Assembly (NCBI GenBank): GCA_001600555.1
Contig: BCKH01000007.1
Coordinates: 1,620,534-1,684,533, forward strand
Direction of reading: 5' to 3'
DNA length: 64,000 nt
DNA from: Albophoma yamanashiensis
Taxonomy: Eukaryota > Ascomycota > Sordariomycetes > Hypocreales > Ophiocordycipitaceae
The notes beneath the pieces are model-generated. The model was not told the DNA's origin. It did no database searches and was given only the letters and a program-made list of their open reading frames with translations. The position numbers and the translations under genes were made by a program. This document shows, one piece after another, positions 46,226 through 58,162 of this stretch. The number at the start of each line of letters is the position of its first letter. The first letter of the stretch is position 1.

Positions 46226-46586
46226 TCAGGTTGTCTTCTTGGCCGTCGCAACCCGTTGGCCCGACGCCGTATACCGCACGTACGCAAACGCCAGCAGGAC
46301 CCCGATGGCAATCAAGAAGACGTTTCCTGCGGACGAACCCCCCGTCAGAGCCGAGCGACTCGGAGCATGGGCGCGCGCTTGACTTACCGAGCACGAACTT
46401 GCTCACGCCGCGCGCGATGTCGGCGACGCCACTAAAGATGTCGCCGAACAGGGCGAAGATGCCCGTGACGAAACCGACGACGGCGTTGATGACGGCGTTG
46501 ACGACGCTGATCGCAGCGTTGACGACGGACGAGACCAGCTCGTAGAAGGACTTGACGAGGTCGGAGATTGCGGTCGTAATGGCCAT
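46226..46586 (-). CDS. Conserved 99-aa fungal membrane protein
   Basis: There are two exons, 46388-46586 and 46226-46326, with a 61-nt intron (GTAAGT...CCGCAG). The protein starts MAITTAISDLVKSFYELV and is almost entirely helical and hydrophobic: a long amphipathic stretch with repeated VVNAVI/VVNAAI, then GFVTGIFALFGDIFSGVADIARGVSKFVLG, and a final span NVFLIAIGVLLAFAYVRY followed by a basic tail ending AKKTT. I know this general pattern from small conserved ascomycete proteins of unknown function. The amphipathic part plus single C-terminal span suggests a tail-anchored or membrane-shaping protein, by inference. A perfect CRE site lies 269 bp upstream. Confidence 0.8.
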
Positions 46587-48406
46587 GGTGCTTCGCGGTC
46601 GCGGATGGTTACTGTGTAGAGGTGGTTGCAACTTGTAAGTGGCTGAGTTGGCAGAGCCTAAGCCGTGTGCTTGGAAACGGCGGCGAATATAGCTACCTTA
46701 TGCCCTGGCCCAAGGTACTCAATAGTCTGTAGGGGACCGTAGAGCGATCACACGTCACGCCGCCTCGCCATTTCCCTGCTTCAACTTACATGCAGAGTGT
46801 GGCGTTCCAGCTTGCGAAGCGCGACTGCATGCAGGGCATGGCCATCCAGCTCAGTGACGTCACGCGATGTGCGTCACGCGACGCCAGCGCGAGGACGGAG
46901 GAGACGCCAATGACGGTCGCCCAGCTGCAGCCATGACCTGTGCCGATACTGTGTGGCCTACTTACCAGTTGTTCATTGGGTTCTTTTAAAGTTTCCCTCT
47001 ACCGCAAGTTGCCGGCGGGAGGCCACTTGTCCTACGATGGCTGGCTTTCATAACACTCTAGTGGCTCCAACGATCCACAGCTGGAGGCTGGCTTGGTTCC
47101 CGTTGAGCAACAGCGAAGGGACGTCAACGTTGCCGACAACACATCTGGGGACTCCGACTTGAATATTATGCCTGGCAAGACTGACTGGCAGAGACACTGC
47201 GGGAGGGTGTCGCTGCGTCCGCGAGGTGCGATCCAACCGGACATGTGCACGAGTGCTTCGCACAAAGCGAACGGGGCCCAACAGGGTGCTTTCAACACAG
47301 CTGAAACAACTGCTGCGGTGTACATAGGCTGCAGTGCCGACTTTGTCCGCAATTCTACATGTACATGTAGGTCGCCAAGTCCCGGACTGCCGGACATGAA
47401 AAACTTCAGAAGCCATGCAGGGCGCGTCGTGCCTAGATTCTACGTGAGAAGTAGATGGAGCGACCTACCCCATGTTTACTAGTTGCCGCCCATGCGTTAC
47501 GAGTCCAAGAATTAGGGGACGCTTATACAAATAAATTCTTCGCCGCTGATGTGGCTGTGATTAACAACATGACCGCTCAGCGACATTGCTGATAGGGATC
47601 CGCTGTTGATCGTCAGTATAGAGCAAGTGGGGGTTGTGTCCCAAAAGATTTGATTGAATATCTGAGCCAGTGAAAGAAATACGGACGGACTCCTGGGATG
47701 TCATAAGCGAAATGTATATTGTTCCACGAACTACTGAATACCTATTGTGATCAATGTCTTGCTGAAGTCTTATCACGTGCGTAATCGTCCCCGTCTAACT
47801 TTGCGGGTTTGGTCTTCCGGAATTTCTATCAGGGCCCAGAAACTCCGGCGTTTCCTCCTCCCCCTTCGGCGTGAATTCGGAGCGCAATATCCCACATCAA
47901 TATATCCTCCCGGGTTGTTAGTCTTTGTATCTAGCGGCCCTTTGATTCTTTTTAAATCCATATATCATTTTTGGTTTATTGAATAAAGATTTTAGAGTTT
48001 ACAATGGTCGTAGACGTGAAGCTACCCATCTGTTGATAAATATCTAATATTCAACCAGCAGCAGGGAATATATGCCCAAGCACTGTAGCACAGGCTTAGA
48101 CGCCTGACTCGAGGCGCTAATCCCAATTTGGCAGGAGAGGCTGTGGCTGCTAACTGGCGTTGGGTTTAGGGCTTGTTCGGCTGAACTGAGTGACTCCCGT
48201 TAGAATAAGTAGCTGACAATGCCCCCCCCCGGTTTCCCAGCCTCGTACCTGGAATTCGAATTTCTGCTCAAGCTGGATTTTATTTTATAATAAATTGTGC
48301 GCTTAAGTCTACACTCGTCTGCTGCTTGTAGCTCGCAGAAACTACACCAAGCTACGCCCAGCCTGGATATTACCGCCAAAGCCAAAACGCTTCGCAAACT
48401 TGCAAA
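46587..48406. other. 1.8-kb intergenic region, GC-rich to AT-rich transition
   Basis: The left part carries promoter elements of the 99-aa membrane protein. From about 47.5 kb the DNA becomes AT-rich up to the F-box-like gene. A C-homopolymer lies near 48221. Small frames (47032-47482 on both strands) lack motifs. No RNA gene was seen. Confidence 0.45.
46855..46862. promoter_or_regulatory. CRE/ATF site TGACGTCA
   Basis: The perfect palindrome TGACGTCA is 269 bp upstream of the start codon at 46586 and is followed by CGCG and GTCACGCG motifs. In fungi this sequence is bound by ATF/CREB bZIP factors such as Atf1/AtfA. It may control the small membrane protein under stress. Confidence 0.45.
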
Positions 48407-49717
48407 ATGGCAGAAACACAGATTCATTCTAGGCTGCTCGACCTTCCTTGGGAAATCCGACGCCCTATAATCATTGAGGTCTTGCGGACTGGACGCAAAA
48501 GTGAGCCAGCCTTTAGCCGAAAGCTCATTAAGAGCCGCGTGCGCCTAAGCAACTGCTTCGATAAAAGCTTTCCCGAGGTCACGAATCTCTACGTTCCAAG
48601 GCGCAAGAATCTACGTCTACACGGCAATGCCTTGCGAGCCACTAATCGTCAACTTCGCTACGAGACTAATCAATTAATCGAAGAAGAATTTAAGCCAGGC
48701 AACATCAAAATTCCATTTATTTTAGATGTTATGATTGTTAAGGATATCGGTGTCTTTCCGACCTGGATGAGCTTTCCTTATCGGCCGGAACATCTTAAGA
48801 TACTAACTATTAATCTACGCATTATTCGGCCAGGAATAAGCAATCTACCGAATGAGTGGATTGAAGTGGCTAGATATGAAAAGAAGAGATATTCTCACTG
48901 GGATAAGCGTCCTACCGATTCGAATATTATTATGGCTATTGTCTTTTATGCGTTCGGTTGCTTCTCTGTGAAGCCGGATCCTGCGCAACCTGGCGTCAAA
49001 CGCAACAATCAGCTAGCTATCGCGACAACATCTGCTAAGCAACAGGCTACTCAACTACCGAAGCCAAATGCTAAAAAGTCAAAGTTTCCTATACAACCGA
49101 ATCTTATAGATTATCAAAGTGATGTTCTTAACGCATATCTTCTCTCATCCGCATCATACGTTACCGATGAATTGTTTATCGATTTCAAAGGCCCCGAATA
49201 CGACGTCAATAACCGGCCCATCCCTCCAGAGGTGAAAGACAGTCCTCAGAAAAGCCCATTTTACAGAGAAGGCTATGCTCAATTTAGCCGAGAGATCTTT
49301 GTGGACTATAGTTCCAAATGGAAGGATAGCGACGAAAGGGACTACGAAGAGCGTTTGATTTCTCGGGGCGAGTATGCGTGCTATCAGCTTGAACAGAGAC
49401 TAGGTGGAATCCTCTGTGACGTGGACTCTACTGAGGAAGCATACTTTTCCTACCTTACAATGCTGGCACGCAGTGTTAGGGAGTTGAAAATTTCCGATTG
49501 TGAAGATCGCGAGCGTGTACTAGTGCACAGGCATCCGGGCTTTTGGGCTGACCTGCGCTATGCTTTGGACGACGAAAAAATCGAGGGCAGATATACAGAA
49601 GCAAAGATAGCGCAGGACTTGATTGACGAGATGGATCACGGCTCTCATTACACCGTTGAACTCTTACGCACTATCCAAATCAGAAGATCCCACGGCTGGG
49701 TGAACGATGATGACTAG
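48407..49717 (+). CDS. F-box-like fungal protein of unknown function
   Basis: This is a single-exon 436-aa protein. It begins with an F-box-like helix pair (LLDLPWEIRRPIIIEVLRTG at residues about 10-29), then a block typical of fungal F-box-like proteins: VTNLYVPRRKNLRLHGNALRATNRQLRYET, with a conserved position where a gene lists earlier relatives or paralogues. The rest has no recognised repeat domain; a disordered segment (residues about 200-230, TSAKQQATQLPKPNAKK) splits two globular parts. Codon usage is AT-biased (many ATT, TTA, CTA, AAT), unlike the GC-rich carboxypeptidase and desaturase genes 3-5 kb away. It could supply an SCF ubiquitin ligase with a substrate receptor, but binding partners cannot be inferred. 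Confidence 0.7.
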   Translation: MAETQIHSRLLDLPWEIRRPIIIEVLRTGRKSEPAFSRKLIKSRVRLSNCFDKSFPEVTNLYVPRRKNLRLHGNALRATNRQLRYETNQLIEEEFKPGNIKIPFILDVMIVKDIGVFPTWMSFPYRPEHLKILTINLRIIRPGISNLPNEWIEVARYEKKRYSHWDKRPTDSNIIMAIVFYAFGCFSVKPDPAQPGVKRNNQLAIATTSAKQQATQLPKPNAKKSKFPIQPNLIDYQSDVLNAYLLSSASYVTDELFIDFKGPEYDVNNRPIPPEVKDSPQKSPFYREGYAQFSREIFVDYSSKWKDSDERDYEERLISRGEYACYQLEQRLGGILCDVDSTEEAYFSYLTMLARSVRELKISDCEDRERVLVHRHPGFWADLRYALDDEKIEGRYTEAKIAQDLIDEMDHGSHYTVELLRTIQIRRSHGWVNDDD

Positions 49718-51250
49718 AACGAACAGTCAGGCTTGCCAATAATAAATTCAAATCAAATTGACCCTACTCAGATTTCATTTGAATCTAAAAAGCTAAACTT
49801 GAATTCAATGTGAGTTTACTTAAGCAGATTTGGATTTATTTGGGCAGTTTCAGAGACCTCTATTGTTGCAAGCCAACAAGGCGGCCAGCTGGAACCATAG
49901 AAGTTGCCGTAGTCCAGCCGGAGGAACTGGATCAGAGTTCGGCAACCCCTGACAAGAGGAACTCCAGTATGCGTACAATAAGTCAGTCTACAACTGATAG
50001 ATAAATCTTAAATTCTGTGGGTCCGTCTGGTCCAAGTCCATGTCGTTGAGCCTAATGATCCCGCTGCCCGTATCAAGAGCGTCATTGTCGACATCGTTGA
50101 CGTTTTGCTCGAGCATTCGAGCTCGGATCATATTCTCTCGATTGAGGTAGAAGCGAATAAAGAGACACATTGCCGGAGAAATGAGCTAGAAAGCCGTCAT
50201 GAATGACCAGGGCAGTGTATACTGCGGCATGTACTTTTCGTTCTAGAACCTATGGCCTGCCATTATTCTCTGTTAGCGGTAGGAAGCCGTATCAAACTTA
50301 CTCTAGAGAGATCATATTGGCCACTAACGCTATAACAATACAGGTGGACATAACGCAAAGCTTGTTAGTATATCCAATCGTTATCGTACCGGCCTGTAGA
50401 GGTGTTAAGTAGAACGACGGCTTTTAGGCTCAGGCCTGCCGGCTTCGACGTTTCTACTATCGTAGTCTCCTCTGGCGGAGAAGACTTGGATGCAGTCTTC
50501 CACGCGTTCTTTCTCGTCGGCCATAGTGCGTATTATCTTTATGAATACCTCTTTTCTCGACTACACGACTGGCCCTGCGAATTGCGGCGACATATGCAAA
50601 GAATAAAATGAGAGTTTGTTCCTTCTCGCTACGCACGTAACTCATCGCTAGATATAAGACGGCCAATGTCGGCACGTCTCAATCCACTCTATGCCTTTAC
50701 GATCCACGTTCTCGTTCACGCCCTAACCGTCCTGGATTATGACAGCTCCAGCGGTGCAAAAGTCCTCCCGAGTGTAGCAAATATGACGGCTGGCAAGCGG
50801 ACATCAAGGTGCTGTGTTGTTTGAATTTGCTCAGCAATCAGACTTATTATCACGCTTAATTCGCCAAACTGTTGACTTTCCCCATTTGCATTGGCTGACC
50901 GGCAGTAGTGTAATGATTATCCCATGCAACCCTGCATGTGAGCGCATCCATAAGGGTTCCCGTCTGCGCCCCTCAGCCGACGCAGGCGGTACATTACGCC
51001 CTCTCGGGAAGACCACTCCACCTTTGTGGATGGCGGGAAGGGCGCACGTTTTCCGCCTCGCTCACTCGTATTCCTGAGCCATGGTACACTTGCTGTCATA
51101 CAGATGACTCAATGACTTCATGAGAGGATGTAGCAAATGTATCTATGTGTAATCAAAGCAGTGCTGTTTGTGCTAAGTAGTTAGCTGGACGGGATGGAGG
51201 GGGGTGGGAAACAAAGCACCCCACTTATGGGGTGGCTCGTCGCCCGACTC

Positions 51251-51286
51251 AGGCGCTGCTCAGGCGCTGCTCAGGCGCTGCTCAGG
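51251..51286 (+). repeat. 11-bp tandem repeat, 3.3 copies
   Basis: The unit aggcgctgctc is perfectly repeated at 51251-51261, 51262-51272 and 51273-51283, followed by agg. It is a GC-rich patch within AT-rich DNA. Confidence 0.9.
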
Positions 51287-52074
51287 TTAAAGCGGGGACG
51301 GCTCAGGAACATGGCTGAGGAAGGAAATTCTGGATGTCGAGATTCGTGTTGTATATTGGGCTGTTATTACTATCTCCCGTATATGGGGCTAACGGCTGGT
51401 CTATAATAATAGTAGGGGCTTGCTCTTTAAAGATTCGGAGACGGCGTGACGGAAGATTGATAGGCCGACCTTGTGGTAACGAAATGATAAAAGAGTCGCT
51501 ATCCTAAGAAAGGGAAAGAGAGTCGCAGTCTCGGACCTTTGGCCATGATAAATGCTCGGTAGCTCGATCCAAGTCAGAAGATAGGCATCCAATTTATGTT
51601 TACCTTGGCATCTAGATGTATAATATTACCTTTGGCAAACTTGGTCCATTCGATATCATATTGCTCCTTGTTTCGTCTCTCGATATGATATAGCGCCTCC
51701 ACTGCGGCTTTAAGAGACGCAATTGTCGCGATAATGGAGGCTTCAGGACTGGCATGGAAGAGCTTCAGTTCACAGACAAGCCGTGGCTAGTCGGTATCGA
51801 AGAAATCTTGAAGTTTTATTTTATTTCGAAGCGAGCACACGCTATAAAGGCGGTCGAGTATTGGTTAGGCCAATGGCGAACAATAGCCTCGCGTGCACTC
51901 ACGGAACTGGAATTAAAGATTAATATCTTTACATTAGAGGCGAAGTCGAGACAGTCCAAGGTATTGAGAGAAACTTACAGATGAGGTTCGTCTTTCTTAG
52001 GCATCGCCACTGGTCCCTCAAAAAGAGGTGATCGCGTGTTGGCAAACTCGATGGGTTGGGGGGATCAGAGATGT

Positions 52075-52290
52075 ATGTAGAGAGGGAGTGAGACTGACTT
52101 AGGTTTATGGAGTAGAGAGGAAGTTAGAATACCTGGATTTGAGAAGTAGAGAGGAAGTGAAGTGGGAATGCGGAATGGTTGAGAAGCTGAGAAGAAGTGG
52201 GAATGCTTTGGGTCGGAGGAGTAGAGAGAAGTGAGATTGCCTTTGAGGTAGAGAAACAGCAGAGATCGGAAAGGGAGGAAGAAAAGAATG
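52075..52290 (+). repeat. Degenerate purine-rich tandem repeat
   Basis: About five copies of a 30-40-nt unit begin with gtagagaggaagt or a variant (near 52077, 52109, 52146, 52219 and 52248). The + strand is almost all purine. The long opposite-strand frames here (Pro/Ser/Leu-rich) are a consequence of the bias. Confidence 0.65.
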
Positions 52291-54346
52291 TCGCCGTGAG
52301 TGTTGTAGTGAAGATGAAGGTGAAAGGGCGGCGGGAGCAAAGCGAGCAAATGTGAATCGCATTGCTCAGCAGCAGAGATTACTGATTAAGCAGATCTCTC
52401 CGAAACGACCTGCGAACAGCTTAAGTTAACCTGACGAGGCTGCTTGCACTCTCGTGAAGCTTTTGATCATTTGCAGCCACACCGCCCTGTATCTCCTCTT
52501 CGTAGCTGCTATACCGTACTTGATGCTCCTACCAGGAAGAGGTCTAAAGTAGAAGGTAGAGTTGTGGGTGAGTGTGTGATAAGGCCTGGCCTTCATATCT
52601 ATTCGATGTTTAAGAGACTATACGTATGGCAGGGCTCTCGTTAGCCAAATAATTCTGTTACCGATAACTACGTCACTGTATTGCTAAAGTACTTCGGCTC
52701 AAGGATTACGGTAGTCGTAGTAGCGCGGGAGGTAATATAAGCGATGAAAATTATTCACGAGGTCCCCGACTTTAGTAACACGATATCTAGAAGTCAAAAG
52801 CCTGGATTATATCCACTAAGCCATGTGCGCAGGTAGCAGGTTATCGGATGGCTGGGATATTTGGAGTCTTCAAGCTATATCATACGAGGTAAGTACGCGG
52901 GAATGTCGAGACAAGAACGCGGCGTGGGGCTTGCGAGATGATGGCGTCGCATGAGCTTTGGAATACCTCGGCTCGTGAGCTGGACATCCTCTGCGCTTAC
53001 TGGAGGCGGGTGAACGTGTTCAGGCTCGCTGTAACAGGCTGTTTGACAGTCGCCTTACGTGGCTGCATGGCAAGTTCTTGCGCCTGCATTCTTTGCCTCA
53101 TTAATGTTTTCGAGAATACTTCGTCTCGTCCATTGACCCCCTATCCTTGCCAGCAACCTCCACGCACGTGAAACTACCGACAGCCGCACTTTGATAGTTC
53201 GTCCCTATATGGAAACAAAACACGAGAAACCAGACGAATTGAGCGCAAATCCCGGGGCTATCTTGTTACATGGCCAATGTTGGCCCGAGTGTGGTTCCAG
53301 AGCGTTCAGAGGAGTGACAAAGCTGATCACTCTTGACATAGCTGCCCCGCAAAGGTACTTTGGTGGTGACATTAAGCTCCGAGAAGTAGCCTCATAGGGC
53401 TGCAAGTAGTTACGATGGTAGCGTATTAGTATTCTTGGGTGTGGAGATGGTTCCATTTACACTGCCATGTGGCCCCCACTATTCTCGTTTACTCGATCTG
53501 ACAGCATCTTGGAATGACGTTACATCCATACTTCACAGCATGAGCGACGCGACGCATGACGCAAAGTCGTCACCTGAATCCTGAGCTGCATTCCAGGCAT
53601 GATATTCCAATCCGGCTCAAAGTATAACCCGTAACACAAAAGGCAGGCGCCAACATTCCGGCCCCTTGCCTAGTCGCTGCCTCGTGCACTCTGCACAGCA
53701 GGCTCTCAAGCCTCTGGTACCCGCCACGAATTGTGACAGTACAATATAGTAGATATTGGCAGCTGCATCGGCTGGTAATGGACTACGTCACACATCCCAA
53801 ACTACAACGGTACCGACCTTAATTAAAATATCAATACCACCGTTCGTCCGCGGATGAGTTACGATTGGGGAGCCTGACAAGCGGGGAGGGAGCCGTTGAA
53901 GGAGCCGAGACGCATGCGGTGCGTGTTTGTGGCATATGCGATGGCCACCGCCGAAACCGGCGCAGAGCGTGGCTGCGACATTTGGTGCACTAGTGGGGAC
54001 AACGCCAACTCCTTGGCAAGTCTGATACAAGGCAGTATGGCTGTCCCACAGTTTGGCGGGAAGGTTTTTGGGGGTCCCTTTCCGGCGGCGGCTCTTCCCT
54101 CTAGCTGTTAAACTTTGGAAAGTAAGCTTTTTGTAAAGTAGGATAACATTGCAGCGTGCACCAATGACTCTCACTGGGACACTCGAAGGAGACAGTGAAC
54201 ATGGGGCAAGGCCAAATGAACTACAAATAGGCCTCAGACGGTTGTCTTTGGTCTCCTGTTAGCCACTCAATTCCTCATCTCCCCTTCAAGTATACCAATG
54301 CAAACTCGAGAATACCAATACGACTTCAGTCAACCACACATACAGC

Positions 54347-56579
54347 ATGGCTAGTCTTAATGCTAATCTACCAGTTCGGCCGTCCAATATTCCACCGGCT
54401 CCTAAACCAGAAGAAATCCTGAAACAACCATCTCTTGATGCACGAGAAAAACAGCTCCACCTCGATGTCAAGGACGTGCCTTTTGCCGACATAGACCCTG
54501 GCGTCTTCAATCGAGAGCTTGTGAAGTTGAAATTGTATGCCAAGCCTAATCCGAAGCACCCGGAACAACCTCCAGAGTTAGGAGGGGGGAATATCACAAA
54601 AGGGACATACTCTGGAACCCAAGCCGCATTGACTCATGCCTACAGTCGAATCGAGCGAAGGTGAGGTTTACATCTCAAAACTAGTATACTCATACGCGCT
54701 AATATGGTCCAGCTACGAATCCTATTTCGATGTCATGCAGATTGAGCCCACTTTGCCTCGGTACACAGATCTTTCCGCTAAGAAGGAGATATTCCAATAC
54801 TCCGCCTACCCAAAGAACTCTGATGGGTCTGTTGCGCAGTATCCTCCCCACCTTGAACACATTCCGGGAGAAGATCAAGTCTCATTGTTGAAAATTTTCA
54901 ATACTCTGGGTCTCGCAGAGACCGAAGTTCTCATCAAACAAGTCATTCCTGATAGTATCCTTGGGAGAACGGCCATATGGAGCCTTGATCTGGTCAATGG
55001 GAACATTATGGACGCGGCGAATCAAGGCTCCAGCATCAAAGCCTATGAAACGTACAACAAGCTTCACCGCAAGTCGGGAACAGACCTCGAGCAGGGGGCC
55101 AATGTGGGCCTCTTGCCAGACTGGTATAGCGATCGCCGCTTTGCCGAGCAATCGTTTACAGGGACCAACCCCACCACGATCAAGAATATTGGTCCGGACC
55201 TGTTGAATGAGTTCATTGAGGCTGCAAAGAAGAACGGATATGACTTCTGGGCACAAACTCTTCCTAAGGCCGACACAAGCTCGCTTTTGGTCCAAGACTG
55301 CCGCTATTTTCGGGCAGCAGTTGGCGCTCAGCCCAACGAAGTATTGCGCCACAAGGAACCTGTATCGGACGACAGCTGGGCATGCGCAGCCGTTACACTC
55401 TTTCAGCTCCATTCCGATGGCCGGCTACACCCAATCGCCATTGTTTGCGACTACAAGAGCAGCATGGCAAACTCCGTTACTATCTTCAACCAAAGGAGAA
55501 CTCCCGACGACCCATCCACCCAGGAAGAAACTGACTGGGCGTGGCGATATGCCAAGACGTGTGCTCAAGTCTCTGACTGGATTCTCCATGAAGTCGGTGT
55601 CCATCTGACTCGCGCGCACATGATCGAGGAGGCGCTGGTAGTGGCTACCCACCGCACAATCCCCATGGACCACATCGTGTTCAAACTTCTTGAGCCACAC
55701 TGGTACAAGACCCTCTCGCTTAACGCTGCAGCCAGGTCTACCCTTGTACCTCAAATCATCAAGGATTTGGTTGGCTTCAAACCTGACTATATATATCAGT
55801 TCATTCGGTATGAGTTCGAGAACTTTGACTATGTCAAGAACTACGTCCCCAATGACCTGGAGCGACGAGGGTTTCCCAATACAGCGCAGGGCCTGTCCGA
55901 CAACAAGTACAAGAACTATGCCTACGCCAAGAACATGGTCTCTATGTGGCACGGCATTCGAGAGTACGTCATGAGCATGCTTCTAATGTACTACGACAAG
56001 GATACGGCAGACCAGATGGTGAAAGAGGATCAATATGTCGAGGGTTGGTGCAACGAGGTGCAGACAAATGGTTTCATCAAGACTTTCCCCACCATTCGCA
56101 CTCTGGACGAACTGTGCGACGCCATCACCATGAGTATTCATATTGCAGCCCCATTTCACACTGCAGTCAACTACCTTCAAAACTTCTACCAAGCCTTCGT
56201 TCTCGCCAAGCCACCTTGCCTTTGCAGTCCAATACCTGAAAGCCTCGAGGAGCTCAAAAATTATACCGAGAAAAGCCTTGTTGATGCACTACCCATCGGT
56301 CGCCAAAGGCAATGGCTGCTCGCGGTCCAGGTTCCCTGGTTGCTTAGCTTCAAGGTCCCCAGTGATCGCAGTCTTATTACATTCGCGCAATCCCAATGGC
56401 GCGCACATTGTGGAAGTAATAAGGAGGACCAAGAAATCAGAGCGATCAGCGAGCGATTCTATCTCGAGCTCAAGAAGTTAGAAACTGAGTTTATCATCAC
56501 TAGCCAGAGTATGGATGAGGGAAGCATTCCTTATATGGTCATGGATCCGACCAATACTGCTGTCTCTATTTTGATTTGA
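54347..56579 (+). CDS. Lipoxygenase (intracellular, iron or manganese)
   Basis: There are two exons, 54347-54660 and 54713-56579, with a 52-nt intron (GTGAGG...GTCCAG) that joins YSRIERS to YESYFDV; 726 aa. The enzyme inserts O2 into polyunsaturated fatty acids, giving hydroperoxides. The plant-type LOX catalytic domain is complete. Metal ligands are visible: His in EVGVHLTRAH (about residues 402 and 407), His and Asn in FHTAVNYLQN, and the C-terminal carboxylate of Ile in NTAVSILI. Other signatures: EEALVVATHRTI, FKLLEPHWYKTLSLNAAAR, MWHGIREYV. There is no signal peptide, unlike the secreted Mn-lipoxygenases of some plant pathogens. Metal and regiospecificity cannot be read reliably. It stands alone in accessory DNA with no nearby oxylipin genes. 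Confidence 0.95.
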
Positions 56580-58162
56580 GAATTACAATCTTTCATGGGA
56601 GCTGTTTTCTATCTCATCTTCTCATTATGCTCGGAATGAAGTTGAAAATTGCTCTCAGGTCCGAGCGGAGGCAGACATATAACTCACTTGGTGGACATCT
56701 GGGTCGCAGTACGGGTTAGAACCCTGAAAGTCACATAGCAAAGAAAAGGGTGAAATTGTCACAGATGTGGAGTAGAAGCATTCATATATTACCCATTGCA
56801 GCGCACCACTCCTGCCCCCAGTCCTCTGCCAAATGGTCTTACGTACTGCTTTCATCCCCGTGGATTTCGATGGACGAGCCCCTCCGACCTCTCCGGACCG
56901 CAACTCCATTAGTACGCGAGCCGACCAGAGGGCTTGGCGGCGGTATGCATGGCTGATAGAAATTGTCCAGATTTGGTGAAAGAGGACGGAGACGGCAACA
57001 CGACCAGTGGGATCAAATGGGATAGGAGAGGGGCATGTAATTTTAGCGAAAAGGGTGGTATAAAATATGATTAGCTGCTCTAACACGGAAGTTGCTATGC
57101 CTAACCCTTAAAGAACGACCCGGCTTAACCTCTTACTTTGTTAACAATCTGAGAATTTTGATTGTTGAGAATTTTGATAAATGTCATCAAGGCGCCATAG
57201 ATATAGTCGCTTCCACGAATTTTTCTCCAGCGAACAGTTTTGGTCAATGCGGCGTTAGGATTCCGTGCCGCATTTCTCAGGGGGTATATGGCGACAACTC
57301 AGGTGCGGCTGAAAGTTGACACATTCCATCACCACGGCTGACATCTGATGGCATATCGCCGGGGCGAAGGGGCGTTGTCCCCTGCTCGGATTTTCAGCCG
57401 TAGCTGGGCTAAACTAATGTTGCACACATCAACTCTGCCAGTAATGTATCCGCCCTCAACCTTCCGCAACGTCTTTCCGTCTAGTGCTTGGCAATCACCT
57501 TAGACGTCCTGTCGAAATTAGGTAGCTCGAGAGCTATCAGTCCACTCGCCAACTCATGTGAGCGCAAAGAGGAGCTAATGTACTTAAACTCTAGCATGTG
57601 TTGTAGCCTTGACATCCATAAATGGCGTCCAGATGTCTTGTGGTCCCAAACCACCATCTCTTCGCTATCAAAAGACACCCTTACATGGAGTCCGCTCCCA
57701 CAACGCTGTCGTAAACACAATGATAAGCAGCATATGGCCCAAGATTGTGCGACCATTGGCATGGAGGTGGTGCCTAACACTGCTGGAACCATTAGGAAGG
57801 TGGTATCCGACACGCACACCACTGTGGGCAAAATCGCTGGTGACATTAATCTGATCGCGCGCCGGTTCACTCCTATAACTTGGATCACCTGGTGGTCCAA
57901 ATCGATACCTGTGAGCCCGTTCTCATTTGCACGTTCCGACTTTTGTTCCGTGCAACCTGCATTAGCGTTGCACAGTCGGCCTGTCCCGTGGCCGTCTGCC
58001 TGGGGTCATGACACCGCCACCCCTCTCCTCCGTCCCACCGCAGACAATCAAGGAACTGTAAGCTCTGGCGTCTGCGTCCACTGCTAATCTTCACACAGTA
58101 ATTCCATTCCTCAGCTAGTCAGCAGGGGTGAGCCAGTCAAGGTCAACCTCAACCCTAAAAAG
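56580..58162. other. 1.6-kb intergenic region
   Basis: Both strands of 57480-58090 have frames of 140-200 codons that overlap each other; neither has a family motif, and at most one can be real. The rest is AT-rich and empty. The right end holds the promoter of the kinase gene. Confidence 0.45.

Larger units (their letters stand above)
49718..54346. other. 4.6-kb AT-rich gene-free stretch
   Basis: No intact gene is recognised. Frames are short and scattered; the best is plus 51754-51984 (76 codons), perhaps a remnant exon. Two repeat arrays are listed separately. High TA content suggests decayed mobile elements altered by RIP, but no transposase or reverse transcriptase motif is readable, so this stays a guess. 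Confidence 0.45.

Noticed and set aside
57481..58087. Overlapping frames of 139 codons (-) and 199 codons (+)
   Set aside because: They contradict each other, and neither has recognisable motifs; one could be real but I cannot choose.
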